Shown here piece after piece: positions 5,466-6,719 of a stretch of 6,719 nt of DNA. This DNA comes from Kiloniellales bacterium (lineage in GTDB: Bacteria; Pseudomonadota; Alphaproteobacteria; Kiloniellales; JAKSBE01). The position numbers and the translations under genes were made by a program. Numbering within the stretch: position 1 is the stretch's first letter; the number at the start of each line of letters is the position of its first letter. Location of the stretch: contig JASJAL010000379.1 of the NCBI GenBank assembly GCA_030067055.1, positions 1 through 6,719 of the forward strand, in the 5' to 3' direction. Under the pieces are notes generated by a model. That model saw only the letters and a program-made list of their open reading frames with translations. It did not search any database and had not been told where the DNA came from.

Positions 5466-6719
5466 ATGCGGCTGTCTCTGGCGATATCCACTTTGGCGGC
5501 TGTCTTGGCGTTCAGCGATTCTTCAGCTGGCCAGAGACAGGGAGCGGATGTCGTTTCCGAGGATTTCTGTGTGGTTCCCGTGAAGAACGGTCGCCCTACA
5601 GAGGCCGATCACGGCGCGGTATTCCGGATGGTTTTCTGGGTGGACGTGATCCCGCATCTTGCCCAAGTCTATATCGAGCCGTCTAACCGCGGCGGGCGTT
5701 GGACAATCGACCGGGAGGGCGCCTTTCGGCCCTTCGAAGGACCATTCCCGACTAGAGGCCTGTCGACGCAGCGGCAATGGATTGTCGACGGTACCGGCCG
5801 GGTTGTCGGAGCGAACCAGAGGAATCTCTTTGTCATCGATCCACCAAATGACACCTTTCGCCATGTTCTTCGGCTGGAAAACCGTGAGTACTTCGGGAAG
5901 CTGAAGTACGAGCCCCATAGTGGCACGATCTATGTGAAGACTTCCAAGGGCCTCCATGAGCTGCGTGATGAGACCCTCGTCCGGTCACCCTATGCGGTCG
6001 AGGCTTCAAAACTCGGGCTCATGCAATTGCAGCCACCGCACTACCTGCCGTCGATTGGTGCACATCTTTTCGAAGCCAGGGATGGGCGGTTTGCCCTCCG
6101 CTATCGGGGAGGTAACTGGCAGGTCGTACACACCCTGCGATGCGGGGGTCGTTGCCGGAACTACCCCCCTGAGGTGGTCGAGCTTGAACGCGAAGAGCTG
6201 GTCGTCGTCAAGACGGCCAAGGAGATCTTCGCAATTGACGTCAAAGACCCGAAGGCACCGGAAGTGACCGAAGTCTATTGGGAAGAGGGGAATCTCGCCC
6301 GCAAGTTGATGCGCTATAGCCCCGAGACGGATACCTTCATTATTTATGACGATGAGCCTTTCTTGCGGCTCGCCGAGGATCCGGCCGCCACGTCGGTCAA
6401 CCCGGGTGACAGTTGGCTTCTTCGCGTCACGCGACATGGTATCCAGCCGGTTCCGGGCCTCAGGATCGTCCCTAGCTCGCCCCTACGAGGCACCTATTCA
6501 ACCTATTTCCGCGACCTTCCCGGCAGGGGCCAGGCGCTCGTTTGGGCCCGCGACGGTCTCGCCCTGTTCGACGGCGAAAGTACCCGGTCGATACCCGACA
6601 GCGGCCCAGATCGCATTGGCCCGAGCACCAGGGCATTCACCCTCAAGGCTCTTGATCGGGTGTTTATCGTCTCAAGCTTGGGCCTTTATGAACTGACCGA
6701 GGACAACAGGCTTGAGCGG
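5466..6719 (+). CDS. Exported beta-propeller-like protein, N-terminal part (cut by window edge)
   Basis: The frame is open from 5466 to the right edge, giving 418 residues with no stop, so the C-terminus is missing. Residues 1-22 form a signal peptide (MRLSLAISTLAAVLAF, then small residues before about A21-G22). The rest shows repeated units of the type strand, turn, G.[LF]..[LIF]..: GTIYVKTSKGLHELRD (153-168), ELVVVKTAKEIFAIDVKD (244-261), ALVWARDGLALFDGES (357-372) and RVFIVSSLGLYELTED (398-413). This is the blade-like spacing of beta-propellers, and DGLALFDGES resembles two-component-regulator propeller repeats. A CxxxC pair (C226, C230) could form a disulfide or bind metal. The ATG at 5466 has AAGGG at 5455-5459 with 6 bases of spacing and starts directly at the signal peptide; an in-frame ATG at 5448 lacks a ribosome site. 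It could be a free periplasmic protein or the sensor part of a larger signalling protein; the missing C-terminus would decide. Confidence 0.8.
   Translation, partial: MRLSLAISTLAAVLAFSDSSAGQRQGADVVSEDFCVVPVKNGRPTEADHGAVFRMVFWVDVIPHLAQVYIEPSNRGGRWTIDREGAFRPFEGPFPTRGLSTQRQWIVDGTGRVVGANQRNLFVIDPPNDTFRHVLRLENREYFGKLKYEPHSGTIYVKTSKGLHELRDETLVRSPYAVEASKLGLMQLQPPHYLPSIGAHLFEARDGRFALRYRGGNWQVVHTLRCGGRCRNYPPEVVELEREELVVVKTAKEIFAIDVKDPKAPEVTEVYWEEGNLARKLMRYSPETDTFIIYDDEPFLRLAEDPAATSVNPGDSWLLRVTRHGIQPVPGLRIVPSSPLRGTYSTYFRDLPGRGQALVWARDGLALFDGESTRSIPDSGPDRIGPSTRAFTLKALDRVFIVSSLGLYELTEDNRLER

Noticed and set aside
1..6719. tRNA genes, rRNA, CRISPR arrays, insertion-sequence ends or att sites
   Set aside because: No cloverleaf, no regularly spaced repeats beyond the single pair at 787-840, and no transposase or integrase gene was found on either strand.

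Overview
The window comes from a high-GC bacterium. Codon usage with GC-rich third positions, the GTG start and the protein types fit a proteobacterium, possibly an alphaproteobacterium, but there is no rRNA, tRNA or marker gene to place it further. Five intact or edge-cut protein genes can be supported. Two further stretches look like gene remnants, and long intergenic tracts hold only small repeats and hairpins.

Layout from left to right. Positions 1-542 (minus) hold the N-terminal 180 residues of an NhaC-type Na+/H+ antiporter, cut by the left edge. Positions 543-1701 hold no intact gene. They contain a direct-repeat and hairpin patch (787-840), a plus-strand stretch resembling the N-terminal domain of DUF1016/YhcG nucleases (905-1141), and a minus-strand stretch resembling the C-terminal part of an uncharacterised secreted protein family (1088-1540). 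This reads as a graveyard of decayed accessory genes. Positions 1702-3444 (minus) hold an apparent two-gene operon. The first gene encodes a secreted protein with two predicted beta-rich domains. The second, 63 bases downstream, encodes a two-helix inner-membrane protein with a long, probably cytoplasmic, helical C-terminal region. I recognise neither as a named family.

Positions 3445-4265 form an 821-base divergent intergenic region with several hairpins and a strong Shine-Dalgarno-like sequence, but no convincing gene. Positions 4266-5273 (plus) encode a DUF3137 membrane protein. Positions 5466-6719 (plus) encode the first 418 residues of an exported, beta-propeller-like protein that runs off the right edge. 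A perfect 14-base palindrome lies 49 bases upstream of its start codon.

The antiporter is a housekeeping-type ion transporter. The other genes encode envelope proteins of unknown role: one exported/membrane pair on the minus strand and a membrane protein followed by an exported protein on the plus strand. Nothing in the sequence proves that these two groups work together. The best candidate for an undescribed system is the 1702-3444 pair, in which an exported beta-sandwich protein sits next to a membrane protein with a cytoplasmic helical domain.
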